Of a stretch of DNA of 64,000 bases, positions 18,012 through 26,390 are shown piece after piece (positions within the stretch are counted from its first letter, which is position 1; every line of letters begins with the position of its first letter). The stretch is from Mesorhizobium waimense (GTDB taxonomy: Bacteria > Pseudomonadota > Alphaproteobacteria > Rhizobiales > Rhizobiaceae): positions 186,001 through 250,000 of the forward strand of contig NZ_QZWZ01000001.1 in assembly GCF_003601975.1 (NCBI RefSeq), read 5' to 3'. The translations under genes and the position numbers were made by a program. Below the pieces are notes generated by a model. That model was not told the DNA's origin. It saw only the letters and a list, made by a program, of their open reading frames with translations, and did not search any database.

Positions 18012-18884
18012 ATGACGCACGATCTAGGCCGGGAGGCCCTCCAGGGTCTTGAACGTTTGTGCTGGGATGCGGCCGAAGATGGCATCGTCTCGGCGCCCGA
18101 CACGGTCGGCATCGAGCGCATCGAGGCGCGTTTCCATGGCAACGCCTTCGATCTCCACCGCCACGATACCTACGCGATCGGGGTGACGCTGCACGGCGTA
18201 CAGAGCTTCCGCTATCGCGGCGCGGCGCATCACAGCCTGCCCGGCCAGATCATCGTTCTGCATCCCGATGAACTGCACGACGGCGGCGCAGGCACCGAGG
18301 ATGGCTTGCACTACCGGATACTCTATCTGGAGCCGTCGCTGCTGCTCGACTGCCTGGGCGGCGCCCCATTGCCTTTCGTCGAGGATGCCGTGGTGAGCGA
18401 TCCGGCTTTACGTGGCACGCTGCTTTCCGCACTGGCGTCGCTCGATGAGGAACTGGACGAGTTGTTTGTCGCCGATTTCATTGCGCAGCTGGCACAGAAT
18501 CTGGAGCGCCATGCCGGACAGCCGGCAAAGCCGATGGAAAAGACGGCTTGGCGCGCCGCAGCACTGGCGCGCGACTATTTGGAAGAGAATGCCGAGCGGG
18601 CGGTGCGGTCCGATGAACTGGTAGCCGTCACCGGTCTGGACCGCTATGCGCTTTCGCGCCATTTCCGCGCGACCTATTCCACGAGCCCGCACCGTTTCCT
18701 TTTGATGCGCCGGCTGCAGCGGGCACGGCGCATGATCGAGGCGGGAGAGGCGCTGGCCGAGATCGCCATTGCCGCCGGCTTCAGCGACCAGAGCCATTTC
18801 AACCGTCATTTCAAGAAGGCATTCGGCCTGACGCCGGGACGCTGGTCGGCGCTTGTGCGCGGCCCATCGGCGGCGGCAGCGTAG
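18012..18884 (+). CDS. AraC-family transcription regulator with cupin sensor domain
   Basis: 290 residues. The N-terminal half is an AraC-type cupin (FDLHRHDTYAIGVTLHG near residue 46, then LHPDELHDG). The C-terminal ~100 residues contain both AraC helix-turn-helix units, the second being AEIAIAAGFSDQSHFNRHFK followed by FGLTPGRW. It probably senses a small ligand and activates the divergent DUF2000 gene 35 bases away. The short promoter gap fits such local control. The downstream region holds a tandem hairpin array before the convergent MarR gene. Confidence 0.88.
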   Translation: MTHDLGREALQGLERLCWDAAEDGIVSAPDTVGIERIEARFHGNAFDLHRHDTYAIGVTLHGVQSFRYRGAAHHSLPGQIIVLHPDELHDGGAGTEDGLHYRILYLEPSLLLDCLGGAPLPFVEDAVVSDPALRGTLLSALASLDEELDELFVADFIAQLAQNLERHAGQPAKPMEKTAWRAAALARDYLEENAERAVRSDELVAVTGLDRYALSRHFRATYSTSPHRFLLMRRLQRARRMIEAGEALAEIAIAAGFSDQSHFNRHFKKAFGLTPGRWSALVRGPSAAAA

Positions 18885-18916
18885 ACCCCCGCTCACGAAG
18901 GTGAACAATGCACGCC

Positions 18917-19052
18917 GGACGACGCAAGATGCATCGCCGGTAGAGGACGACGCAAGATGCGTCGCCGGTAGAGGACGACGCAAGATGCGTCGCCGGTAGA
19001 GGACGACGCTTTCGCATCGCGCAGGCGAGACGACGCTGACGCGTCGCTCGTC
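18917..19052. repeat. Tandem array of 28-bp hairpin-forming units
   Basis: Units begin at 18917, 18945, 18973, 19001 and 19029. The second and third are identical and the first differs by one base; the last two are degenerate. Each unit centres on a short inverted repeat of the form CGACGCA-AGA-TGCGTCG. The array fills the gap between the convergent AraC and MarR genes and reaches the MarR stop codon. It may act as a transcription or mRNA-end barrier, or as a protein-binding array. Confidence 0.85.
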
Positions 19053-19521
19053 AGTCATCGAGATCGGCGTCGTCGTCGATCAGCACCAATTCCTCGTTCG
19101 AGAGATTGGCTTCGATGCGGGCGAGCAGCTTGAACAGCGCCTTCTGGTCTTTCTTGTCGAGGCCCTTCAGCGCCTGCTTCTCGGTCTTCTTCACCGATTT
19201 CTCGATGGCGTGGATGATCTCGCGGCCGGTCCCGGTGAGGAAGATGTGAGCCTGACGGGCATCGTTCACCGAAGCGCGCTTTTCCAGGAAACCCTGCGCC
19301 TGCAGCCGGTTGATGGTCTTGGTGATGGTCGGCGGGCGCACGCCGAGGCGGCCGGCGAGGTTGCCCGGTGTCTGGCCGTCCTCGCGGTCGAGCGACAGCA
19401 TGATCTGGTCCTGTCCGGCATAGAAACCGTGCGCCAGAAGCCGCGCGGCAAGTGCCGTACGCGCCAGCCGCGCCGCCGAATGCAGCCGGCTCATTGTTGC
19501 AGTTTTGTCCGCCTTGGCCAT
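19051..19521 (-). CDS. MarR-family transcription regulator
   Basis: 156 residues with the winged helix-turn-helix of MarR proteins (TPGNLAGRLGVRPPTITKTI then RLQAQGFLEKRASVNDARQ, near residues 50-95). The tail ends in an acidic stretch (DDDADLDD). The ATG at 19521 has AGAGGGA seven bases upstream; another ATG six bases earlier is too close to that site, and a 37-residue longer frame is unlikely. The ligand and targets are unknown. The next gene upstream, the intradiol dioxygenase on the same strand, is a possible target because MarR proteins often govern aromatic metabolism (inference). Confidence 0.85.
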   Translation of the reverse strand: MAKADKTATMSRLHSAARLARTALAARLLAHGFYAGQDQIMLSLDREDGQTPGNLAGRLGVRPPTITKTINRLQAQGFLEKRASVNDARQAHIFLTGTGREIIHAIEKSVKKTEKQALKGLDKKDQKALFKLLARIEANLSNEELVLIDDDADLDD

Positions 19522-19741
19522 GGTCATCCCTCTTCGGCCGAACCGGTGCCGGCAGCATAGAGCCTGCCTGCCAGTTGGCAATCGACGATCACAAAGAATC
19601 CGGCTTGCGAAAACAGCTTTGCCGGCAAGCATTGCGATGTCCGCCGTGGTGAATGCCAGATGTTTATTTCAGTTAGATGACAAACGACTTTTTGGGCCGG
19701 AGGACTTTTCCCGTGGGCACGGCCGGGGGCCCAAACGGAGT

Positions 19742-20473
19742 TCAGCCAGCCTTTACAGCAACGACCAGCAACGCCTGAAAGGCATCCGCCGCTTCGCGCA
19801 AGGCGGCCTGCGACAAGGGTCCGGCCCGTCTCGCTATGCCGTCTCGCGCATTCGAGGTGTCGCGTTTGCCAGGACGGTCGTTGTAGGGCTCGACCGTTGC
19901 AAAGATCTGGTCGCTCAAGCCGTCGGGGAAGAACAATTGGCCGGTCATCACCGATCGTTCGTCGGGGAAGACCTTGAAGTGGATGTGCGTGGTGCGGCCG
20001 CGATACCAGCCGGGATAGATGGTGGCGAAGGAGACGATGCCGCTTGCGTCCGTCTTCTGCCAGCCGCGCAGGAATGTCTGGCCGGAGGTATCGACATCCT
20101 GGCCGTCGCCCTGTCCCGGGTAGCCGGAATAGTGCCCTTGCGCATCGCAATGCCAGATATCGACGCGGGCACCGGCAAGCGGTTGGCAGGTGGCATCGAC
20201 GACCTGCAGTCGCACATTGAGACCGACGCCCTTCTTGCCTTCGGTGACATCGGCACGCTCGAGCTCAGGGTCGAAATAAAATGGCCCTTCCGTCACCTCA
20301 GGCGTGATGGTGCAGACGCCGGCGCCGGCATCGAACAGGGCAAGCCCGGCATAGGGCGCAGCCTGCGCGGCCCTTGCGGCAGCCGGCAGGAAGGCGCCGC
20401 CGCCGGCTGTCACGGCGATGAGGCCGAGCGCCTGACGCCTGTTCAATGGCATTATGGGCGGTTTGTTGGACAT
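19742..20473 (-). CDS. Intradiol ring-cleavage dioxygenase-like protein, exported
   Basis: 243 residues. A twin-arginine-type signal (NRRQALGLIAV, then a cleavage region at AAARAAQA) precedes an intradiol dioxygenase domain. Non-haem iron ligands of the family are visible: a tyrosine and histidines in YPGWYRGRTTHIHFKV, plus the DIWHCDAQGHYSGY segment. Classical members open catechol or protocatechuate rings. Exported single-domain versions are a separate, poorly understood group. No other aromatic-pathway gene is next to it, which argues against a simple catabolic role. The ATG at 20473 follows AGAGGGG. It is divergent from the CobW gene. Confidence 0.82.
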   Translation of the reverse strand: MSNKPPIMPLNRRQALGLIAVTAGGGAFLPAAARAAQAAPYAGLALFDAGAGVCTITPEVTEGPFYFDPELERADVTEGKKGVGLNVRLQVVDATCQPLAGARVDIWHCDAQGHYSGYPGQGDGQDVDTSGQTFLRGWQKTDASGIVSFATIYPGWYRGRTTHIHFKVFPDERSVMTGQLFFPDGLSDQIFATVEPYNDRPGKRDTSNARDGIARRAGPLSQAALREAADAFQALLVVAVKAG

Positions 20474-20563
20474 CTGGCCCCTCTCGCGCCGGCCTGTTTG
20501 GCCCAGTGGTTTGCCTCGTGCAAAAACATAGCGCACATCCTATATGGAACCGACAATATCCCT

Positions 20564-20632
20564 TTCGAGGCCCGGACTTTTCGAGATCCCGATTTTCGGG
20601 GCGCAGATCATTCGAGGCCCTAACTTTTTGAG
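20564..20632 (+). repeat. Imperfect direct repeats upstream of the CobW gene
   Basis: Two 22-bp copies, at 20564-20585 and 20611-20632, agree at 19 of 22 positions (shared TTCGAGGCCC, then ACTTTT-like sequence). They occupy the 5' region immediately before the CobW start. They may be regulator sites or simple duplications; I do not see a recognisable Zur box. Confidence 0.5.
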
Positions 20633-20639
20633 GCAAGAC

Positions 20640-21695
20640 ATGAGCGAAGCGCAGACGCAGATCCCCGTAACCGTCCTCACCGGCTATCTCGGTGCCGGCA
20701 AGACGACGCTGCTCAACCGCATCCTCTCGGAAAGCCACGGCAAGCGCTATGCCGTCATCGTCAACGAATTCGGCGAGATCGGCATCGACAATGATTTGAT
20801 CGTGGAATCCGACGAGGAAATCTACGAAATGAACAATGGCTGCGTCTGCTGCACGGTGCGCGGCGACCTGATCCGCGTCGTCGAGGGCCTGATGCGCCGC
20901 CCTGGCCGCTTCGACGCCATCGTCGTCGAGACCACCGGCCTTGCCGACCCGGTGCCGGTGGCGCAGACCTTCTTCATGGATGACGACGTGCGCTCCAAGA
21001 CGAGGCTCGACGCCGTGGTGGCGCTGGTCGACGCCAAGCACCTGCCGCTCAGGCTGAAGGATTCCAAGGAAGCCGAGGACCAGATCGCCTTCGCCGACGT
21101 CGTCGTGCTCAACAAGACCGATCTCGTGACACCCGACGAACTCGCCAAGGTCGAGGCGACGATCCGCGCCATCAACCCGGCGGCTAGGATCCATCGCACC
21201 ACGCGCGCCGGCGTGGCGCTGGCCGAGGTGCTCGATCGCGGTGCTTTCGACCTTTCCCGGGCACTTGAGAACGATCCGCATTTCCTCGAGGCGCAAGATC
21301 ATGATCACGACCATCATGACCACGACCAGGATCATCATCACCATGACCATGACGGACACGACCATCACCATCACGCGCATCCGTCCGACATCCATGATGT
21401 GACTGTGCAGTCGGTGTCGCTGCGCGGCGGCGAGATGGACCCGAAGAAATTCTTCCCCTGGATCGAAAAGATCACCCAGATGGAAGGCCCGAACATCCTG
21501 CGGCTGAAGGGCATCATCGCGCTCAAGGGCGACGATGAGCGCTATGTCATCCAGGGCGTCCACATGATCATCGAAGGTGACCACCAGCGCGCCTGGAAGG
21601 ACGGCGAAAAGCACGAGAGCCGGCTGGTCTTCATCGGCCGCGAACTCGATGCCGAACGGCTGAAGAAGAGCTTCGAGGCCTGCCAGGCCGCTTGA
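20640..21695 (+). CDS. CobW/COG0523-family GTPase metallochaperone
   Basis: 351 residues. The Walker A loop GYLGAGKTT is near residue 15, the metal-binding CVCC motif near 70, and NKTD near 163, followed by a CobW C-terminal domain. A long His/Asp-rich loop at about residues 219-250 strongly suggests metal (probably zinc) handling. COG0523 GTPases deliver metals to client proteins under limitation. The ATG at 20640 follows GAGGCAAG. The next gene (WD40 protein, 21942) is on the same strand after a repeat element and is a possible partner. Confidence 0.9.
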   Translation: MSEAQTQIPVTVLTGYLGAGKTTLLNRILSESHGKRYAVIVNEFGEIGIDNDLIVESDEEIYEMNNGCVCCTVRGDLIRVVEGLMRRPGRFDAIVVETTGLADPVPVAQTFFMDDDVRSKTRLDAVVALVDAKHLPLRLKDSKEAEDQIAFADVVVLNKTDLVTPDELAKVEATIRAINPAARIHRTTRAGVALAEVLDRGAFDLSRALENDPHFLEAQDHDHDHHDHDQDHHHHDHDGHDHHHHAHPSDIHDVTVQSVSLRGGEMDPKKFFPWIEKITQMEGPNILRLKGIIALKGDDERYVIQGVHMIIEGDHQRAWKDGEKHESRLVFIGRELDAERLKKSFEACQAA

Positions 21696-21732
21696 TTTCC
21701 AGGCCAGTTTAGGGTTAGCGCTGCCCCTTCTT

Positions 21733-21878
21733 CCTTCTCCCCTTGTGGGAGAAGGTGGCCGAGCGAAGCTCGGTCGGATGAGGGGTGTTCCAGCTTGGCA
21801 CCGACGGTGATCCGCCCAACACCCCTCATCCGTCTTGGCGCTGCGCGCCAATCCACCTTCTCCCACAAGGCGAGAAGG
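21733..21878. repeat. Large inverted-repeat element (MITE-like) with nested hairpins
   Basis: The outer 26-bp arms match at 25 positions (CCTTCTC-CCTTGTGGGAGAAGG type), and an inner 15-bp arm (CGGATGAGGGGTGTT) is repeated in reverse near 21818. Two smaller palindromes, CCGAGCGAAGCTCGG and TTGGCGCTGCGCGCCAA, sit between the arms. There is no coding capacity. Its form is that of a dispersed rhizobial intergenic palindrome, and it separates the CobW and WD40 genes. Confidence 0.8.
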
Positions 21879-21941
21879 TGGAGCCGAACCTAGCCGCGCT
21901 GGCGTAGACGGCCGCCAACAATCTCGAATGGACCAGCTCGT

Positions 21942-22916
21942 ATGCCCACCGTCGCCCCGCTTGACCTCGAAGGCCACTGCGTCGCCGCCGTCTTCCTCGG
22001 CGACGTGCCGCATTTCGCGCTGGCCGATGGCGCTGTCCACCGGCTCGACCATGGCCACAAGACCGTGCAGGTCCATGATGGGCTGCTCGCCGCCTTCCAT
22101 GACGCGGCCAACGACCGGCTGATCACCGGTGGCGAGGACGGCAAGGTGTTTGCCGTCAACGCCGGCGGCAATGCCGCGGAGTTGGCGAGCGCCGGCAAGA
22201 AATGGATCACCAGCGTCGCCGCCGGACCGCAGGGCGCCGTCGCCTTCGCCTCCGGCAAGACCGCCTATGTGCGCTTCGCCGACGGCAAGACAAAGCAATT
22301 CGCGCATCCGCGCTCGGTCGAGGGGCTGGCCTTTTCGCCAAAGGGCATGCGCTTCGGTGTCGCCCGCTACAATGGCGCGACGCTGCATTTCCCGGCAGCT
22401 GAGGGCAAGCCGGTCGAGCTCGAATGGGCCGGCGCCCACACCGGCGTCACCTTTTCGCCGGACGCCGCCTTCCTCGTCACCACCATGCAGGAAAATGCAC
22501 TGCATGGCTGGAAGCTGGCCGACGGCAAGCACATGCGCATGAGCGGCTATCCCGGAAAGGTCAAAAGCCTGTCGTGGAGCGCCAAGGGCAAATGGCTGGC
22601 GAGTTCCGGCGCGCCGGCGGCGATCGTCTGGCCGTTTTCGGGCAAGGACGGGCCGATGGGCAAGGCGCCGCTGGAGCTCGGCACGCGCGGCAATGCCATG
22701 GTGACCACGGTCACCTGCCATCCGAGCCAGGATGTCGTCGCCGTCGGCTATGACGACGGAATGGTGATGGCGGTGCGCTTTGCCGATGCCAAGGAGGTGC
22801 TTCTGCGCCGCCCGGGCAAGGGCGCCATCACCTCGATGATGTGGGACAAGGAAGAGCGCCGCATCGCCTTCGGCAGCGCGGCCGGCGACTGCGGCGTCAT
22901 CGACATCACGGCGTAG
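21942..22916 (+). CDS. WD40-repeat beta-propeller protein
   Basis: 324 residues made almost entirely of WD40-like repeats; examples are NDRLITGGEDGKVFAV near residue 55 and a late QDVVAVGYDDGMVMAVRFAD. There is no signal peptide, so it should be a cytoplasmic propeller for protein-protein contacts. No catalytic motif is seen. It follows the CobW GTPase on the same strand, 246 bases apart with a repeat element between, which suggests but does not prove a joint role in metal delivery. Confidence 0.8.
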   Translation: MPTVAPLDLEGHCVAAVFLGDVPHFALADGAVHRLDHGHKTVQVHDGLLAAFHDAANDRLITGGEDGKVFAVNAGGNAAELASAGKKWITSVAAGPQGAVAFASGKTAYVRFADGKTKQFAHPRSVEGLAFSPKGMRFGVARYNGATLHFPAAEGKPVELEWAGAHTGVTFSPDAAFLVTTMQENALHGWKLADGKHMRMSGYPGKVKSLSWSAKGKWLASSGAPAAIVWPFSGKDGPMGKAPLELGTRGNAMVTTVTCHPSQDVVAVGYDDGMVMAVRFADAKEVLLRRPGKGAITSMMWDKEERRIAFGSAAGDCGVIDITA

Positions 22917-22922
22917 TCTTCC

Positions 22923-23375
22923 CTACTCAGCCCCGCAGGATACCTTGCCGGTGACTTCAACCGGCTTGCCGTCCTGGTCCGCATCCGCCGCGGCGTCGTA
23001 GATGGCGAGCGTGTAGCCCCCGTCATAGACGCCTTCGTCACTGGTTTTGGTCAGGATCGTCAGTTCGACCGAGTTGATGCGTTGCGCGACTTCGTGCTCG
23101 CGATAGACGTTCAGCCGCAGTTCCTTGCCATCGAGCCAGTACTGCGTCAGGTTGGAATCCTCGAAGACGGTCTTGCGCAGGCTGTCACCGGCAGGCCTGT
23201 TGAGAATTTCGAGATCGCCGCGAAAGTTGAAGGTCGGCCCGCCCATGCCCCTGGTAACCCCGGCTTCGACCTGGAATATTGCCGCCGCATCTTCAGCCGA
23301 ACACCAGATACCGCCGCTCGCAAAGGCCGCGCCAGCCGACATAAGCAACGTCGTAGTGCAGATGATCGCCCGCAT
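22923..23375 (-). CDS. Secreted small protein, function unknown
   Basis: 150 residues with a clear Sec signal peptide (RAIICTTTLLMSAGAAFA, cleavage near residue 20). The mature part has a pair of cysteines, one near its N-terminus (GIWCSAED) and one near the end (KVSCGAE), that could form a disulphide, and is otherwise a beta-rich domain I do not recognise. The ATG at 23375 follows a G-rich stretch; the in-frame start at 23393 adds only six residues. Its stop lies six bases beyond that of the convergent WD40 gene. Confidence 0.7.
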   Translation of the reverse strand: MRAIICTTTLLMSAGAAFASGGIWCSAEDAAAIFQVEAGVTRGMGGPTFNFRGDLEILNRPAGDSLRKTVFEDSNLTQYWLDGKELRLNVYREHEVAQRINSVELTILTKTSDEGVYDGGYTLAIYDAAADADQDGKPVEVTGKVSCGAE

Positions 23376-23530
23376 TTTTCCCCCCCAAACCACAAGCCGC
23401 CCGTATTGGCGCCGGATTTCGCCTCGCGGTCAAGCGCCAGCCGGGTGGCGCTGAGCCAATGCAGGGCAGCCAGGCGGCCAATTGCGGGTTGAGACTGCGA
23501 TTGTCTACAGTGCCAGGCGAGAGGGCCCTC

Positions 23531-24913
23531 ATGCATTCAATCGACCATTCAAGGACTTCGATCGGTGGTATCGGCCGCGACCGCATCGCCAGGCTGCGCG
23601 AGACGGAGGCGGAGGTTTTCCGCAAGGCGCGGCCGAAATCGGCGGCGAAGGCCGGCAACGGCCTGCCCGGTTTCTTCGGCGGCGTGCCGATGCATTGGAT
23701 GAACGACTGGCCGACACCGTTCCAGATACTGGTCGACAGCGCCAAAGGCGCAACTATTACCGATATCGATGGCAACCGGCTCGACGATTTCTGCCTCGGT
23801 GACACCGGCTCGATGTTCGGACATTCGCCGCCGCCGGTCGCGCGTGCCATCCGCCGCCAGGCCGGGCGCGGCCTGACCTACATGCTGCCTTCCGAGGACG
23901 CGCTCGCCATCGGCCCGCTGTTGCAGCGGCATTTCGGCCTGCCGTTCTGGCAGATTGCGACGACGGCGACCGACGCCAACCGCTTTGCGCTGCGCGTTGC
24001 CCGCGCCGTCACCGGTCGGGAAAAGATCCTGGTCTTCAACGGCTGCTATCACGGCTCGGTCGACGAGACGATGGTGCGGCTGGTTGAAGGCAGGCCGGTC
24101 AACCGGCCGGGGCTGGCTGGCGAATTCCGCGACCTCACCCAGAAGACCGGGGTTATCGAGTTCAATGATTTGCCGGCGCTGGAAGCCGCGTTGCGCGGCA
24201 AGGATATCGCCTGCGTTATCACCGAACCGGTGCTGACCAACTCCTGCATGGTGCTGCCCGACCCCGGCTTTCACGACGCGCTGCGCAAACTGACCCGCGC
24301 GGCCGGCACACTGCTCTTGATCGACGAAACCCACACCATCTCGACCGGTCCCGGCGGCTACACCAGGACATACGGACTGGAGCCGGATCTGTTCGTGCTC
24401 GGCAAGCCGATCGCCGGCGGCGTGCCGGCGAGCGTCTGGGGCATGAGCGAGGATGTCGCCACGCGCTATGCTGCCTATAACCTGACCAAGGAGCCGGGTT
24501 ATTCCGGCATGGGCACGACGCTGTCGGGCAACCCGCTGCAGTTCGCGACGATGCGAGCCACGCTGGAGGAGGTGATGACCGACGAGAACTATCTCCATAT
24601 GGGCCGTTTGGCGCTGCGGCTCCACGCCGGACTGACCGGGGTCATCGACCGCTATCGCCTGCCCTGGCATGCTGCCCGTGTCGGCGCCCGCGTCGAGTTC
24701 ATCTGCGCGCCCGGCCCCTTGCGGAATGGCGCCGAGGCCGAAGCAGCGCATGCGCCGGAACTCGAGGCCGCGATCCATGTCGCACTGGTCAATCAGGGCA
24801 TGCTGATCGCGCCGTTCCACAACATGATGCTGATCTCGCCGGCAACCACCGCGGCCCAAGTGAACCGGCTGATCACCGCCTTTGGCGCAGTTGCGGCAAG
24901 GCTTGCGGCATGA
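23531..24913 (+). CDS. Class III PLP-dependent aminotransferase (GSA-aminomutase-like)
   Basis: 460 residues. The fold-type I PLP enzyme pattern is complete: the cofactor loop near GCYHGSVDE, the Asp of LIDETHT, and the Schiff-base lysine in VLGKPIAGG. It resembles glutamate-1-semialdehyde aminomutase-type transaminases but has no hem gene context, so it probably transaminates an amino acid or amine. The ATG at 23531 follows GAGAGGG; a longer in-frame start at 23459 has no site. It overlaps the glutamine-synthetase-like gene by four bases, so the two products probably act in sequence on the same amine or amino acid. Confidence 0.85.
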   Translation: MHSIDHSRTSIGGIGRDRIARLRETEAEVFRKARPKSAAKAGNGLPGFFGGVPMHWMNDWPTPFQILVDSAKGATITDIDGNRLDDFCLGDTGSMFGHSPPPVARAIRRQAGRGLTYMLPSEDALAIGPLLQRHFGLPFWQIATTATDANRFALRVARAVTGREKILVFNGCYHGSVDETMVRLVEGRPVNRPGLAGEFRDLTQKTGVIEFNDLPALEAALRGKDIACVITEPVLTNSCMVLPDPGFHDALRKLTRAAGTLLLIDETHTISTGPGGYTRTYGLEPDLFVLGKPIAGGVPASVWGMSEDVATRYAAYNLTKEPGYSGMGTTLSGNPLQFATMRATLEEVMTDENYLHMGRLALRLHAGLTGVIDRYRLPWHAARVGARVEFICAPGPLRNGAEAEAAHAPELEAAIHVALVNQGMLIAPFHNMMLISPATTAAQVNRLITAFGAVAARLAA

Positions 24914-26331
24914 GACAAGCGCGCATGCCAACCTCAAATGCGACAGTGACCTCGCCTTCGGGCTCGACGCCCAGCGAAGCGAAAGCTTTCCTCGACGCCC
25001 ATCCCGAGATCGAAGCCTTCGACATCGTCTTGACCGATGCCAACGGCGTCGGCCGCGGCAAGATCGTGCGCCGGCACGAATTGATGAGCATTTTCGAGGG
25101 CGGCCGGCACATGCCGATCTCGATTCTCGGCCTCGACATCACCGGCGAGGATGTGCACGAGACCGGGCTGATCTGGACGACCGGTGACGGCGACCTCAGG
25201 GCATGGCCGATCCCCGGCACGCTGGTGCCGCTGTTCGGTACAAACCCGCCGCGCGGCCAGGTGCTAATGGCGATGTATCACCTCGACGGCCAGCCAATGT
25301 CGTCCGACCCGAGGCTGGCTCTGGCCAGGCAAGTCGACATATTGGCGGCCAAGGGCCTGCACCCGGCCGGCGCCTTCGAGCTCGAATTCTTCCTGCTTGC
25401 CAACGAGCGCGATGCCGAGGGTAAGGTGCAGCCGGCCCGCGCTGTACTCGATGGCCGCAGTTCGGGCAAGACCGAGGTCTACTCCGTTGACCATCTGCAC
25501 GGCATGGAGCCGCTGTTTTCCGACATCTATGCCGCAGCCAAGGCGCAAGGCATTCCGGCCGAAACGGTCATTTCCGAATATGCGCCCGGCCAGTACGAAT
25601 TGACGCTGAATTACCGCATGGATGTGATGCGGGCGGCTGACGACCTCGTCATGCTGAAGCGGCTGGTGCGGGCACAGGCCCGTCGTCATGGTGTCACCGC
25701 CTGCTTCATGGCCAAACCGATCGAGAAATATGCCGGCTCGGGTATGCATTTCCATGTCTCGCTGCAGGACGATACCGGCAGGAACGTCTTTGCCGAAGCC
25801 GGCGGAGAAAGCTGGTCGCTGCCGTTGCTGCAGGGGCTCGGCGGCCTGATCCAGACGATGGCCGAATCGATGCTGGTGTTTGCGCCGCATGCAAATTCCT
25901 GGCGGCGCTTCGTCTCGCAGTCCTATGCACCGGTGGCGCCGACCTGGGGTGTAAACAACCGTTCGGTGGCGTTGCGTGTGCCGGCGGGCGACGCCAAAAA
26001 CCGGCGCATCGAGCACCGGCCGTCCGGCGTTGATGCCAACCCCTATCTGGTGGCGGCGACGGTGCTCGCCGGCATCGTCATAGGACTGGACGACGGCCTC
26101 GACCCTGGCCCGGAAACCACCGGCAACGGCTATGAATCGGCTGTCACGCGAACGACGATGCCGGTGGACTGGCGCGCCGCGATCGAGGCCGCGCGGGCTT
26201 CAACGTTCCTGAAAGGTGCGCTCGGCGAAGATCTGCACCGGACCTTCGTGGCGATCAAGCAATCTGAATATCTGCGCGTTGCCCGCACCGTCAGCGAACT
26301 GGACTATCATCTCTATCTGCACGAGGTGTGA
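24910..26331 (+). CDS. Glutamine synthetase family ligase (gamma-glutamyl-amine synthetase type)
   Basis: 473 residues. The family hallmarks are present: an acidic metal site in AFELEFFLL, ISEYAPGQYELTL, the SGMHFHVSL loop, and NNRSVALRVP with ENRRIEHR-like NRRIEHRP. Members that stand beside aminotransferases often ligate glutamate to amines or polyamines (PuuA type) rather than making glutamine. Its start overlaps the aminotransferase stop. A possible hydrolase for the resulting gamma-glutamyl product lies at 13032. Substrate assignment is inference; it is not the housekeeping GlnA. Confidence 0.85.
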   Translation: MRQARMPTSNATVTSPSGSTPSEAKAFLDAHPEIEAFDIVLTDANGVGRGKIVRRHELMSIFEGGRHMPISILGLDITGEDVHETGLIWTTGDGDLRAWPIPGTLVPLFGTNPPRGQVLMAMYHLDGQPMSSDPRLALARQVDILAAKGLHPAGAFELEFFLLANERDAEGKVQPARAVLDGRSSGKTEVYSVDHLHGMEPLFSDIYAAAKAQGIPAETVISEYAPGQYELTLNYRMDVMRAADDLVMLKRLVRAQARRHGVTACFMAKPIEKYAGSGMHFHVSLQDDTGRNVFAEAGGESWSLPLLQGLGGLIQTMAESMLVFAPHANSWRRFVSQSYAPVAPTWGVNNRSVALRVPAGDAKNRRIEHRPSGVDANPYLVAATVLAGIVIGLDDGLDPGPETTGNGYESAVTRTTMPVDWRAAIEAARASTFLKGALGEDLHRTFVAIKQSEYLRVARTVSELDYHLYLHEV

Positions 26332-26390
26332 GCAGCTGGCCGGAACCATCGTCCGCCCCGCTCTTTTTCCTATCGAAGTGGATGAGGCGG

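Noticed and set aside
18917..19052. CRISPR array
   Set aside because: The units are contiguous 28-bp repeats with no unique spacers between them and no cas genes nearby.
20521..20640. Zur box upstream of cobW
   Set aside because: I looked for the AT-rich palindrome expected for alphaproteobacterial Zur and did not find one.
20298..22721. 807-residue minus-strand frame opposite cobW and the WD40 gene
   Set aside because: It runs through two recognisable plus-strand genes and a repeat element, and joins the intradiol gene region out of frame. No ribosome site or domain.
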